Source: Lactobacillus sp. YT155 (lineage in GTDB: Bacteria > Bacillota > Bacilli > Lactobacillales > Lactobacillaceae). Taken from it: a DNA stretch of 64,000 nucleotides. The stretch covers positions 419,255 through 483,254 of the forward strand of contig NZ_JAUKWP010000001.1 in NCBI RefSeq assembly GCF_030504545.1. Reading direction: 5' to 3'. The notes below the pieces were generated by a model. That model did no database searches. It was given only the letters and a program-made list of their open reading frames with translations, and had not been told where the DNA came from. Within the stretch, counting starts at the first letter, position 1. Each line of letters begins with the position of its first letter. Made by a program: the position numbers and the translations under genes. Below, in pieces: positions 30,102 through 38,135 of this stretch.

Positions 30102-30872
30102 ATGAAAGTTGGATTTATTGGTGCCGGCAGCATTGGATCAGCCATGATAAAAGGATTGATCAATTCAGGGATGTCACCCCAAGATATTTTGGTAAAAGGT
30201 GGACACTCAAATAGAGCCACAAATTTACAAAAAGAACTAGGTTTTGAACTAGTTAGTGATGAAACAGAATTAAAATCAACTGAAATTATCATTGTGGCCG
30301 TGGGAACTCCAGCACTAGATAATGTCTTCTCACAACTAAAAACATTTGTTGACCAACAAGTTGTAGTTTCGGTGTCAGGTGGCTCAACGATTGAATTCAT
30401 GCACAAATATTTACCTGAAAAACCAGTTGCTTTTGCAATTCCTAACACACCCGTTAGCATCGGTGAAGGTGTAGCCGGGATTTCTTATGCTGATGAATTC
30501 ACCGAACAACAAAGAAATCTTACCAAAGAAGTTTTTGAAAAAATGGGAAGACTCATTGAAGTTCCAGAATCACAATTAGGAATTCTAGGGACAGTAGCTG
30601 GTTGCTCCCCTGCTTTTATTGATGTATTAATTGAAGCATTAAGTGATGCTGGTGTCTTGAACGGCTTGCCACGTGAGTTATCATATGAAGTAGTTATACA
30701 AATGCTAATTGGTTCAGCTAAACTAGCTCAACAACATAATGGTCATGTTGCTGAACTTAAAGACCAAGTAACTAGTCCTGGTGGTAGCACTATTCGTGGT
30801 GTCGCAGCTTTAGAAGAATATGGATTTAGAAATGCTTTAATCAAGGCAGTTGATAAAGCAAATAATGGCTAA
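30102..30872 (+). CDS. proC: pyrroline-5-carboxylate reductase
   Basis: This 256-residue enzyme reduces pyrroline-5-carboxylate to proline with NAD(P)H. The N-terminal nucleotide-binding motif is GFIGAGSIGSAMIKGLI. The C-terminal signature is DQVTSPGGSTIRGVAALEEYG near residue 227. The length is slightly shorter than the 265-280 usual for the family. AGGAGG precedes the ATG. No proA or proB is in the window, so it may use pyrroline-5-carboxylate from another route. Confidence 0.93.
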   Translation: MKVGFIGAGSIGSAMIKGLINSGMSPQDILVKGGHSNRATNLQKELGFELVSDETELKSTEIIIVAVGTPALDNVFSQLKTFVDQQVVVSVSGGSTIEFMHKYLPEKPVAFAIPNTPVSIGEGVAGISYADEFTEQQRNLTKEVFEKMGRLIEVPESQLGILGTVAGCSPAFIDVLIEALSDAGVLNGLPRELSYEVVIQMLIGSAKLAQQHNGHVAELKDQVTSPGGSTIRGVAALEEYGFRNALIKAVDKANNG

Positions 30873-30874
30873 AC

Positions 30875-30905
30875 AAAAAACTGACGATTAATCGTCGGTT
30901 TTTTT
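30875..30905. terminator. bidirectional terminator proC / GNAT gene
   Basis: An 8-10-bp stem (AACTGACGAT / ATCGTCGGTT, one wobble pair, loop TA) lies between the convergent genes and overlaps the stop of the GNAT gene. A-runs and T-runs flank it. Confidence 0.8.
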
Positions 30906-31391
30906 ATACTTATAAATTGTCATTTCTGAACCATCAACAGAAGAAATATCATCCCATTTTTCAACGAAGTGCATACCCATTTTTTCCATAACACGACCTG
31001 AATTCATGTTTTGTTCGGCATGGTAGGCAAAAATTTCGTGAATATCGTGTGCATGAAGTGCAAAATCAATTAACGGTTTGCCAGCTTCAGCAGCAAATCC
31101 TTGTCCCCACTTCGATCTAATCAAAGCGTAGGTTACATTGGGTTCATCGCTGTCGTAATGGAATTCGAAAAAGCCGATCAACTCGTTAGTGGACTTTTCT
31201 TCAATGCCAAAAACATCGGGATTATTAAGAAAATGTTCTGTAAATTTGTCATTAAATTCTTCGTCAGTTTGAATGTTTCGATAACGAATGAACTTAACAC
31301 CTTCTTTGTCAAAAATCAGTTTCTTTAAAGATGCTTTATCTGCTTCGGTAATTGGTCTTAGAATTAATCTTTCGGTTGTGAATGTTGACAA
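30888..31391 (-). CDS. GNAT-family N-acetyltransferase
   Basis: This 167-residue protein is an acetyltransferase of the RimJ/RimL type, which moves an acetyl group from acetyl-CoA to a protein N-terminus or small amine. TERLILRPITEADK is the usual start. YALIRSKWGQGFAAEAGKPLIDFA is the acetyl-CoA-binding region, and NMNSGRVMEKMGMHF is typical near the end. The start codon is TTG, preceded by AAGAGATGA. The substrate is unknown. It follows the lipoprotein gene by 15 bases. Confidence 0.85.
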   Translation of the reverse strand: MSTFTTERLILRPITEADKASLKKLIFDKEGVKFIRYRNIQTDEEFNDKFTEHFLNNPDVFGIEEKSTNELIGFFEFHYDSDEPNVTYALIRSKWGQGFAAEAGKPLIDFALHAHDIHEIFAYHAEQNMNSGRVMEKMGMHFVEKWDDISSVDGSEMTIYKYKKTDD

Positions 31392-31406
31392 AATATCATC
31401 TCTTTT

Positions 31407-31820
31407 TTATTGATTTTCGTAAACGGTTGAGTTGTTAACCATTACTAGTAGTACCTGTGGATCTAAACCATTGTTCCATAACAGAACGATTTTTTGAATT
31501 TTGGGACGGTGTCCTTTAACAATTTCCTTGATGATAACAACGGTTTTTTTACCTTCTTGTTTCTTAATCCAGGTCGATTTATCTGACGCATCATAATTAT
31601 ATTCTTCAAAAGTTTTAATAATGAATTCGTCTTGTGATAATGCGATGGCGGGTTCATTTTTTTTGTTATTGTCCTTATCTTTGACGATTGCTTTTTCTTG
31701 TTTTGTTTCTACATGTGTACTTTTTTTATCGTTAGTACTTTTATGATTTTTACTACTTGTTGATGAGCAACCGCTAAGAAATATAGCAAATAACAAACAA
31801 ACAACTATGATTCTCTTCAT
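31407..31820 (-). CDS. small lipoprotein of unknown function
   Basis: This protein of about 137 residues has a lipoprotein signal: a basic start, a hydrophobic stretch and the lipobox LSGC (Cys near residue 19). A Lys/Ser/Asn-rich linker follows (residues 20-60), then a folded domain of about 75 residues (DEFIIKTFEEYNYDAS onwards) with no signature I recognise. It would be anchored outside the membrane. I chose the ATG at 31820; the GTG at 31826 overlaps its GAGGAGG site. It is probably cotranscribed with the GNAT gene. Confidence 0.75.
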   Translation of the reverse strand: MKRIIVVCLLFAIFLSGCSSTSSKNHKSTNDKKSTHVETKQEKAIVKDKDNNKKNEPAIALSQDEFIIKTFEEYNYDASDKSTWIKKQEGKKTVVIIKEIVKGHRPKIQKIVLLWNNGLDPQVLLVMVNNSTVYENQ

Positions 31821-31922
31821 AGTCACCTCCTCTATATTTTTAGTCTTTGCATAAATTATTATGATACGACCAAGTTTGTTTAAATTCTATTATATATAAT
31901 AATGATGACTATTAAAACATAA

Positions 31923-33137
31923 TTATTTTAAATAGTTTGCTTCACATCTTTTTTGGAATTGAGTAATTGTTAGCAATACAGCTATTGACAATCCGATGAT
32001 AATTACGCCGTAAAATGTTCCTATAGTCAAATCATCAGTAAATAATGATACTGCTGCTTTGAAGAACCAAGTAGATGCGGCAAATCCTAAACTGGTAATT
32101 GCAGAGAAACTACCTATAATAATAGGATATTTTTTCTTGGAGGATAAATTCGAAAGAATAAACGGAATTGTGGATAAAGTAATTGAAGTCCCCATTCCCA
32201 TAATAAAAGCACCAATAACGGCTGATAAGAAACTGTGGAAGTTAATATAAATTATGGCTCCAGCAACAAAGGCAATTTGTCCTATAGCCAAAAGATGATA
32301 ACGGAAAGTTCGATTTAAGACATTAATTGATAAGCCAACGGCGATTGAAGCTGCACGTAAGAATAGTAGCGTTGTTCCGGCAGTGCTTGGTCCACCAATG
32401 TGATAGTCATGGAGATAGACCGCAACTTTTGTATTCAAAACTGCGCCTAAAATTAGACTGACAAAACCAAGCAACAGTAAGCAAATAATTAAAATCCAAC
32501 CGGTTTTACTAATTGACTGATTATTTTGTTCAGTGGCATCATCTAATTCTAAATTTTCACGGTCGCTAGGTTTAACATTAGGGATGAATAAAATGGCAAA
32601 CAACAATGTAATTATCGCAACACCATATATATAGTAGTTATGTACCCAACTGACTTCGGCGAGTAAACCACCTGAAAACATTAGTAACATTGAGAAGCCA
32701 TCTTCTAAGGCAATATTAATACCAAACATCCGGGAAAGTTTTTTACCACTAAACGTTCTAGCGGTTAAACTGGGAATTACAGTTGTTATTGCTCCTGTTC
32801 CTAATCCAACGATTAAGGCAAACATTAATAGTTGGTTGACATTGTGGTGAATAAAGATAGGAAACAATCCACCAATGATTAGCAAAATTGAACCAAAAAT
32901 AGCCGCCATTTTATAAGTTATTTTTTGAAGTAAATAACCGAAAAAAATCGCGGAGATCATTGATGAAACATCACCAATTGAGGCAATCGATTCTACTTTG
33001 GTCGGATCAGTTGTGGGAAATGCTTGTTGAATTTTGCTGATGGCTGGTGAAAGAACTGAACCTAAGCGACTAGCCATGGTCAAAGCAATGATACCAACTA
33101 TAATAAGAATAACTTTATTTTTGTTTTGTTTAGTCAT
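31923..33137 (-). CDS. MFS transporter, substrate unknown
   Basis: This 404-residue membrane protein has about 12 helices and the major-facilitator layout, with a polar central loop (residues 188-210, PNVKPSDRENLELDDATEQN). GYLLQKITYKMAAI resembles the loop-2 motif. I cannot assign a substrate; efflux-type MFS are similar. AAGGGGAG precedes the ATG. It is divergent from the ECF S-component gene. Confidence 0.8.
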   Translation of the reverse strand: MTKQNKNKVILIIVGIIALTMASRLGSVLSPAISKIQQAFPTTDPTKVESIASIGDVSSMISAIFFGYLLQKITYKMAAIFGSILLIIGGLFPIFIHHNVNQLLMFALIVGLGTGAITTVIPSLTARTFSGKKLSRMFGINIALEDGFSMLLMFSGGLLAEVSWVHNYYIYGVAIITLLFAILFIPNVKPSDRENLELDDATEQNNQSISKTGWILIICLLLLGFVSLILGAVLNTKVAVYLHDYHIGGPSTAGTTLLFLRAASIAVGLSINVLNRTFRYHLLAIGQIAFVAGAIIYINFHSFLSAVIGAFIMGMGTSITLSTIPFILSNLSSKKKYPIIIGSFSAITSLGFAASTWFFKAAVSLFTDDLTIGTFYGVIIIGLSIAVLLTITQFQKRCEANYLK

Positions 33138-33262
33138 GAAAAACTCCCCTTAAAAACACTGTTAATACTATGCCCTAAGATTAAATATTTTTCAAATATT
33201 ATTAATCGGTTAAAAATCTAGTCATTGTTTGGTATGATAAACATATTTTAGGGGGTATGAGC

Positions 33263-33853
33263 ATGAATAAGTCAAAAGCTTACCGAATATCTATTTTAGG
33301 AATATTAAGCGCAATTATTATTTTACAATCACTGATGCCAATGATGGGATACCTTCCTCTCGGGGTAGTAAATGTTACGATCATTCACATTACTGTAATC
33401 GTGGCCGCAGTTGTTCTAGGACCAACAGATGGTGCAATTATTGGATTAATCTGGGGTGTATTTACCTTATTTAGAGCCTTCACCTCACCTACAAGTCCGT
33501 TAGATACACTAGTCTTCACGAACCCAATTATTACCATTATTCCCAGAATTTTAGTTGGTTGGTTTGCTGGATTAGCATATCAAGGATTAAAAGGAAAAAT
33601 GAACAAAGTTTTGGCAATGGGAATTACCGGAGCCATCGGTTCAATTACTAATACTGTTTTGGTATTAGCGCTTATGCGAATTATGTTTGCTCAAGCTATG
33701 ATGACGACTTACCACGCATCTGAAGGTGCTTTGAATGGAATTCTAATGACTATTGTAACGGCTAACGGAATTCCTGAATTAATAGCCGCGGTTATTCTAG
33801 TCCCATTAATATCGATGGCAATCTTTAAGACTAATAAGTTTTTAGATAAATAA
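33263..33853 (+). CDS. ECF transporter S component, probably pantothenate
   Basis: This 196-residue protein has six hydrophobic helices and fits the substrate-binding S component of energy-coupling-factor transporters. The GVVNVTIIHITVIVAAVVLG segment and GPTDGAIIGLIWG resemble the PanT group, which takes up pantothenate with the shared EcfAAT module. That module is not in this window. I chose ATG 33263 because GGGGG lies 7 bases away; the ATG at 33257 is too close. Pantothenate is an inference. Confidence 0.75.
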   Translation: MNKSKAYRISILGILSAIIILQSLMPMMGYLPLGVVNVTIIHITVIVAAVVLGPTDGAIIGLIWGVFTLFRAFTSPTSPLDTLVFTNPIITIIPRILVGWFAGLAYQGLKGKMNKVLAMGITGAIGSITNTVLVLALMRIMFAQAMMTTYHASEGALNGILMTIVTANGIPELIAAVILVPLISMAIFKTNKFLDK

Positions 33854-33873
33854 AACGAACAAAATTTTAAAAC

Positions 33874-33904
33874 AAAAAAAGACCTAAATTAATAGGTCTT
33901 TTTG
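33874..33904. terminator. bidirectional terminator ECF gene / cluster A
   Basis: The arms GACCTA and TAGGTC, extended by A/T pairs to AAAAAGACCTA / TAGGTCTTTTT, enclose AATTAA. It lies between the convergent ECF gene and the cluster A aldolase. Confidence 0.75.
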
Positions 33905-33905
33905 T

Positions 33906-34631
33906 TTATTTTAGAAAGGCATCTGTATTTTTTCCACAAGAATGATAATCATCTAATAATCCTAGTTTTTTAAAAATCGCTTGTTTATAAGCAATTTCAG
34001 CATTCCACTCAACAGTTTCAAGAATTTCAGTTGCTGAATGAAGATTTTCAGCAGTAATTAGAACACCGTGACTATTTAACAAAAAGATATTAAATAATGC
34101 TTTATCGCCAATTTTTATTATTTCATTGTACACTGTGTCAGCAAGTTCCTTAGAACAAGCAGGTGCGTAATTCAAACACTTAATTTTACCCAGATCTTGG
34201 GTAACCTCTGTCACGTTTGGCATATCAGTTCCACTTGTTGCCCAAAACATTGAATTTTTGGCGTGTGAATGATAAACACAATTAATTCCTGGATTTGCTT
34301 TATATGCTTCTTCATGCATATTAATTTCACGTGTGAGTCTTCCTTCTCCAGTGAGTTTTTCTCCTGTTTCCAGGTCCACTACTATTATTTGAGCAAATGA
34401 TAGTTTGGCATACCACGCTTCACTCATCATGGTGGGAGTCATTATCAAGTAATTGTGATTAGCAACATAATTGATACCGTCATATGAAAAATCTTTGTCT
34501 GTAGTAACCTTGACGGATATGTTACCTCCGGCAACGTTTGTCATTTGACGATTAAACATTTCACGAGCGACATTTGCCAGATCTCTGCGTTCGTCTTCAA
34601 AAGGTAAAATTTCACTTGTAATTACTGACAT
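33906..34631 (-). CDS. class II aldolase of cluster A (fuculose/rhamnulose-phosphate aldolase family)
   Basis: This 241-residue zinc aldolase belongs to the FucA/RhaD/AraD group. Zinc ligands are the two His of YHSHAKNSMFWAT (near residue 118) and the His of LNSHGVLI (near 188). REINMHE holds the catalytic Glu. Family members split ketose-1-phosphates into dihydroxyacetone phosphate and an aldehyde. It is much closer to the 52644-53417 aldolase than to the cluster B enzyme. It starts one base after the small membrane-protein stop, with AAGGAG before it, so it is coupled to the PTS operon. Confidence 0.85.
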   Translation of the reverse strand: MSVITSEILPFEDERRDLANVAREMFNRQMTNVAGGNISVKVTTDKDFSYDGINYVANHNYLIMTPTMMSEAWYAKLSFAQIIVVDLETGEKLTGEGRLTREINMHEEAYKANPGINCVYHSHAKNSMFWATSGTDMPNVTEVTQDLGKIKCLNYAPACSKELADTVYNEIIKIGDKALFNIFLLNSHGVLITAENLHSATEILETVEWNAEIAYKQAIFKKLGLLDDYHSCGKNTDAFLK

Positions 34632-34632
34632 A

Positions 34633-34866
34633 TTACTGCTCCTTTTCTTTTTTTGCCTGTTGTTTAGCTAATTCAAAATCTTTAATTTTTTTAGCTCTTC
34701 GTTTGTTATATTTTTCATTTATATATTTGTCTCCAAATTTATAAATCAGTAAGTTAATAAGAATCATCACTATACAAAGAGGCATATTGTTATTTACTAT
34801 TGCTGCGAAAGTTATGATAGTGGCAATGAATAATGCTAAAGACCACATAATTTTTTGTTTTATCAT
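34633..34866 (-). CDS. small two-helix membrane protein of cluster A
   Basis: This 77-residue protein has helix 1 at about residues 8-26 and helix 2 at about 28-45, then a 30-residue strongly basic tail (NKRRAKKIKDFELAKQQAKKEKEQ-like). I recognise no family. It lies between PTS IIC and the aldolase and is nearly joined to the aldolase start. A protein of the same size, layout and position occurs in cluster B with little sequence identity. That repetition argues for a real function with the PTS or aldolase. Confidence 0.65.
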   Translation of the reverse strand: MIKQKIMWSLALFIATIITFAAIVNNNMPLCIVMILINLLIYKFGDKYINEKYNKRRAKKIKDFELAKQQAKKEKEQ

Positions 34867-34924
34867 GAGTACACCAACTTAACTTAATAGATGCTATTGT
34901 TTATAGCCTAAATTTTGGAAGCCA

Positions 34925-36418
34925 TTAATTTTGTGTAGGTTTTTTCTTAGAAACATTAGAGAAATCTTGACCATCTAATGAATCAAGTTTTAAATTAGAA
35001 TTGTCTATATTCTTTGATTCTTTTATAGGTTCTTCAGAGGGTGTTACAGTATTTTCAGTTGCTACAGCAGGAATTCCATAACGTTGACTAGGTAAAGCAA
35101 TCTTATTTTGATCAACGTATAACCAAACGAATAGAGCGAGGAATATAATAGCACCTAAGATAGCCCACCATTGTCCGTTGAATGCTTGAGCAAAGAACAG
35201 GCGGAAATCGGGTGCTTCAAAAGTACTCCAAGATAGTTGCTGACCTGCAGGAACCTTAACTGAATGAGTTTTTTGAGCTAGTTGCGTAATAATTGGTGCA
35301 AAGTAAGTACCTCCATATAGGAAAATTGGAGTTGTAATGATACCTAAGGCTATCATTCTCCAAAGATTTGCACCTGTGAGAATTAAGGCAGCTACAACGA
35401 ACGATAAGTTAATTATGCCGGCAAACGGAAGAACGGTATTACCTGGAAGAATCATGGCAAAAATCAACATAATAGGGACAAGAATGATGACTGTTACCCA
35501 CAATTCGTTACGACCAGCTAAAATTGGCCAATCTAAACCAATATAAATTTCGCGACCTTTGAAACGTTTTTTCATCATATTATTCATGGCTTCAGCAATT
35601 GGATTGAGTGCTTCCATGAATAGTTTAGAAATCATAGGAAACAAGGTCATTGCGGTTGCTGCTGACACTGCTAACCCTAAACTTTTGGATATACTATAAC
35701 CAGCACCGAATCCTAACAAGACACCAATAATGGCACCCATAACTGAATTCTCTCCGAACATACCAATTTTCTTTTGAAGAGCGTTAGCATCTGCGGGCTT
35801 ATTGAAGATTGGGATGAAATCTAATAGTTTATTCAAAGGTTGCAAAAGTACTGCGAATAAACCGATTAAATGAGGCACAGTAACACCAGGCATTCCGGTT
35901 AAATCTTGAATGTGACGTTGCCACATATCTCCGGCCTTTAATTCTAGTACAATTTGAATACTTGCCACTATAAATCCGTAAAGTGAGTTTCCTGTGACAT
36001 AATAAACAACGACGTAAGTAAAAATCTTATTCCAAACATTCCACATATCGACATTTAATGTTTTTGTCCATTTAAATGTGAGCATAATAAAATTAATTAT
36101 TAGTAGTAATGGGAAGAATAAAAATGCGGTTTTATATGACCAAGTAATGGCTGCAACTCCAGTCCAACCAGCATCAATTGAGTTTAAAGATAGATGAAAA
36201 AGCTTTGACATGCTTTTTGCGGCTGGTGAAATAGTATCCATCATATAATTAACAACTAGAGTCATTCCAGAGAATGCAATACCTAGAGTTAATGCAGATT
36301 TGAATGCTTTTCCAAACTTTAATCCTGCAACTGTTCCCAAGATAAGCATGATAATTGGAACAAATACAGGAGCTCCTAAATTTAGGACCCAATTAACGAC
36401 ATCTTTTAAAATTTCCAT
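34925..36418 (-). CDS. PTS galactitol-family IIC of cluster A
   Basis: This 497-residue membrane protein is the sugar channel of a galactitol-type PTS. It starts VVNWVLNLGAPVFVPIIML, has about 10-12 helices, and shares EIYIGLDWPILAGRNELWVT with its cluster B counterpart. Residue 440 onwards adds a Ser/Thr/Asn-rich tail of about 55 residues after LPSQRYG that cluster B lacks. The substrate is a polyol or ketose by family; the adjacent aldolase favours a ketose. IIB ends 20 bases upstream. Confidence 0.88.
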   Translation of the reverse strand: MEILKDVVNWVLNLGAPVFVPIIMLILGTVAGLKFGKAFKSALTLGIAFSGMTLVVNYMMDTISPAAKSMSKLFHLSLNSIDAGWTGVAAITWSYKTAFLFFPLLLIINFIMLTFKWTKTLNVDMWNVWNKIFTYVVVYYVTGNSLYGFIVASIQIVLELKAGDMWQRHIQDLTGMPGVTVPHLIGLFAVLLQPLNKLLDFIPIFNKPADANALQKKIGMFGENSVMGAIIGVLLGFGAGYSISKSLGLAVSAATAMTLFPMISKLFMEALNPIAEAMNNMMKKRFKGREIYIGLDWPILAGRNELWVTVIILVPIMLIFAMILPGNTVLPFAGIINLSFVVAALILTGANLWRMIALGIITTPIFLYGGTYFAPIITQLAQKTHSVKVPAGQQLSWSTFEAPDFRLFFAQAFNGQWWAILGAIIFLALFVWLYVDQNKIALPSQRYGIPAVATENTVTPSEEPIKESKNIDNSNLKLDSLDGQDFSNVSKKKPTQN

Positions 36419-36437
36419 AATAATGTTCTCCTATGTC

Positions 36438-36752
36438 TTATTGATTTTTTAAACTGTATAAGGCATTCACTAATGGTAGGTATTCGTCCCCCCCCATAGC
36501 ACCTGTCAACACATTTACGCCATTGACATCATAAATTCCTTCCTGTTCACAAATATCCATAATTTCAGGAGTAGGTTTTGCCAACCAAACGTAGACATCA
36601 TAATTTTTTAGTACATTTGCTAACTGTTTGAAATCGGTGGCTTCTACTTCTACGCCTGTGATCTTATGATCCTCAAGGAATGATTTAACTTTTCCTACAA
36701 CGGTTTCGGAAGTTGCTACACCACTACCGCACGCTACTACAACTTTAGTCAT
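36438..36752 (-). CDS. PTS galactitol-family IIB of cluster A
   Basis: This 104-residue protein carries the phosphate from IIA to the sugar. CGSGVATSE at residues 8-16 is the phosphocysteine P-loop. Residues 86-91 are coded by an unusual run of eight G (36488-36495), MGGDEY. The length is normal. It sits between IIA and IIC. The cluster B partner has the same motif. Confidence 0.88.
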   Translation of the reverse strand: MTKVVVACGSGVATSETVVGKVKSFLEDHKITGVEVEATDFKQLANVLKNYDVYVWLAKPTPEIMDICEQEGIYDVNGVNVLTGAMGGDEYLPLVNALYSLKNQ

Positions 36753-36767
36753 ATTAATTACCTTCCT

Positions 36768-37235
36768 TTAAAAATTATTCATGAAGAGATCATACATTGA
36801 ATCTTTATCTGCAGCAGATTTGAATTTATTAACAAATTCTTTATCATTCATTAATTCCATGAATCGTTGAAGTAGTTTTACTTGTAAATCTTGTGTTTCT
36901 TCAACAATTCCAAGGAAAAAGAAATTTTTTGTTTCTTCATCGTCACCAATTCCCATTTGTTGAACTGTAATGAGATTTTTTGTTTGTACGACAGCAATAA
37001 ATGGACGTTTGACGTTTTCTGGATTAGCGTGTGGTAAAGCGATTGGCAAATTTGCTGTTACAACACCTGTCGGGAATTCATCCTCTCTTTTATTTAAAGC
37101 ATCTAGAAAAGTAGATTGAGTATATCCATTACTGTCCAGTACTTTTGATACCTGTTCAAAAATGTTTTGCCGAGTAGATCCTTCGACATTGAATAAAATA
37201 AGTTCTTTATCGAACAAATTGCTTAGTTCACTCAT
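36768..37235 (-). CDS. PTS fructose/galactitol-type IIA of cluster A
   Basis: This 155-residue IIA protein receives phosphate from HPr. LPHANPENVKRPF (near residue 68) holds the phosphorylated His. The fold is PTS-EIIA-2. It is the first gene of the cluster A operon and is preceded by GTAGGAGGTAGCTGCTT. A perfect cre and an inverted repeat lie upstream. No regulator is adjacent. Confidence 0.88.
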   Translation of the reverse strand: MSELSNLFDKELILFNVEGSTRQNIFEQVSKVLDSNGYTQSTFLDALNKREDEFPTGVVTANLPIALPHANPENVKRPFIAVVQTKNLITVQQMGIGDDEETKNFFFLGIVEETQDLQVKLLQRFMELMNDKEFVNKFKSAADKDSMYDLFMNNF

Positions 37236-37273
37236 AAGCAGCTACCTCCTACTAGTAGATTGATAAAATGTAT

Positions 37274-37290
37274 AGGTTATTAAGTAACCT
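37274..37290 (-). promoter_or_regulatory. inverted-repeat operator candidate at cluster A
   Basis: AGGTTA-TTAAG-TAACCT is a perfect inverted repeat with a 5-base spacer, just downstream of the cluster A -10. The position fits a repressor operator; its protein is not known and no regulator gene is adjacent. Confidence 0.5.
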
Positions 37291-37297
37291 CATATTA

Positions 37298-37303
37298 ATT
37301 ATA
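37298..37303 (-). promoter_or_regulatory. cluster A -10 element (candidate)
   Basis: On the minus strand a perfect TATAAT lies about 63 bases upstream of the IIA start codon. The region that would hold the -35 is inside the cre palindrome at 37314-37327, and no -35 with a good match is seen. Confidence 0.55.
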
Positions 37304-37313
37304 TCAAAAATAA

Positions 37314-37327
37314 TGTAAACGTTTACA
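37314..37327. promoter_or_regulatory. perfect cre site at cluster A
   Basis: TGTAAACGTTTACA is a perfect palindrome and matches the CcpA consensus at all 14 positions. It lies upstream of the cluster A -10, across its -35 region, predicting strong glucose repression of the PTS/aldolase operon. Confidence 0.85.
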
Positions 37328-37385
37328 AATTTTTATATAATACATTTTATTTTGCTAATATTTTTTTACTTATACAGAATAATAT

Positions 37386-37417
37386 AAAAAGTTCAGACCA
37401 TTAGGCCTGAACTTTTT
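37386..37417 (-). terminator. gatD terminator
   Basis: On the minus strand a 9-bp stem GTTCAGGCC / GGTCTGAAC with a TAAT loop overlaps the gatD stop and is followed by TTTTT. Confidence 0.8.
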
Positions 37418-38069
37418 TGTTAGCTAAAATTTTATCAACGATGGCATTGGCAACGTTGAGATTTTTAAGAAGTGGTCCGTGGGAATAGCTTCCGATTGTT
37501 GATTTATAAACCATTCCTTCATGACCTTCGTCGGGATTATTACCATAACCTTCAATCATTTTTCCAAAGTAATCGAGCTTATCTTTATCATCAAAGTAAG
37601 TTCTACCGCTGTGGTTTTCAAAGGCTACGACAGTTCCCCATTTCGTTTCATACTTGGTATCGCCAATCATCCGGCTGTCAGCCTTGAAAATTGTGTGGAA
37701 TGGCAATATATCCAATCCTTGGATTTTCTCGCCCCCACTTGTGAGGTAGTATTCACCAAGCAATTGATATCCACCACAGATACCAAGCATTGGGTGATCG
37801 GCTTCAATATATTCAGTCAAAGTCTTTTTGTGTCTTTGTAGGTCAACTGCTACAACTGATTGTTCGAAATCTTGTCCGCCGCCAAAGAATAAAAAGTCGT
37901 AGTCAAAGGCATTGAGCTCGTCATCTAAACTAATATTATCCACAGTGGTTGTGAATCCTTTTTGCTTAAAGAGATAGTCAAGAATTTTGATGTCGCCACT
38001 GTCGCCATATGTGTTCATAAGGTCTTCATATAAATAGGCAATCTTTATATTATTTACTTCGTTTGTCAT
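37401..38069 (-). CDS. gatD: lipid II isoglutaminyl synthase glutaminase GatD-like
   Basis: This protein of about 222 residues is a CobB/CobQ-type glutamine amidotransferase. With MurT it amidates D-Glu of the peptidoglycan stem. GICGGYQLLG holds the catalytic Cys (near residue 96) and GSYSHGPLL the catalytic His. The length matches GatD and not cobyric acid synthase. MurT normally sits beside it but is absent here, so the partner must be elsewhere. I chose the ATG at 38069 with GAGGA upstream; an ATG at 38081 precedes that site. Confidence 0.75.
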   Translation of the reverse strand: MTNEVNNIKIAYLYEDLMNTYGDSGDIKILDYLFKQKGFTTTVDNISLDDELNAFDYDFLFFGGGQDFEQSVVAVDLQRHKKTLTEYIEADHPMLGICGGYQLLGEYYLTSGGEKIQGLDILPFHTIFKADSRMIGDTKYETKWGTVVAFENHSGRTYFDDKDKLDYFGKMIEGYGNNPDEGHEGMVYKSTIGSYSHGPLLKNLNVANAIVDKILANKKVQA

Positions 38070-38135
38070 TACTGTCCTCATTAGAAAATCTGTTATATAC
38101 TAATCTACATTATATAAGAAGTCGGGGTAAAAGAT

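Noticed and set aside
30005-30214. 69-codon plus-strand ORF overlapping proC
   Set aside because: It runs out of frame into proC and has no supporting start site; proC has AGGAGG and strong family signatures.
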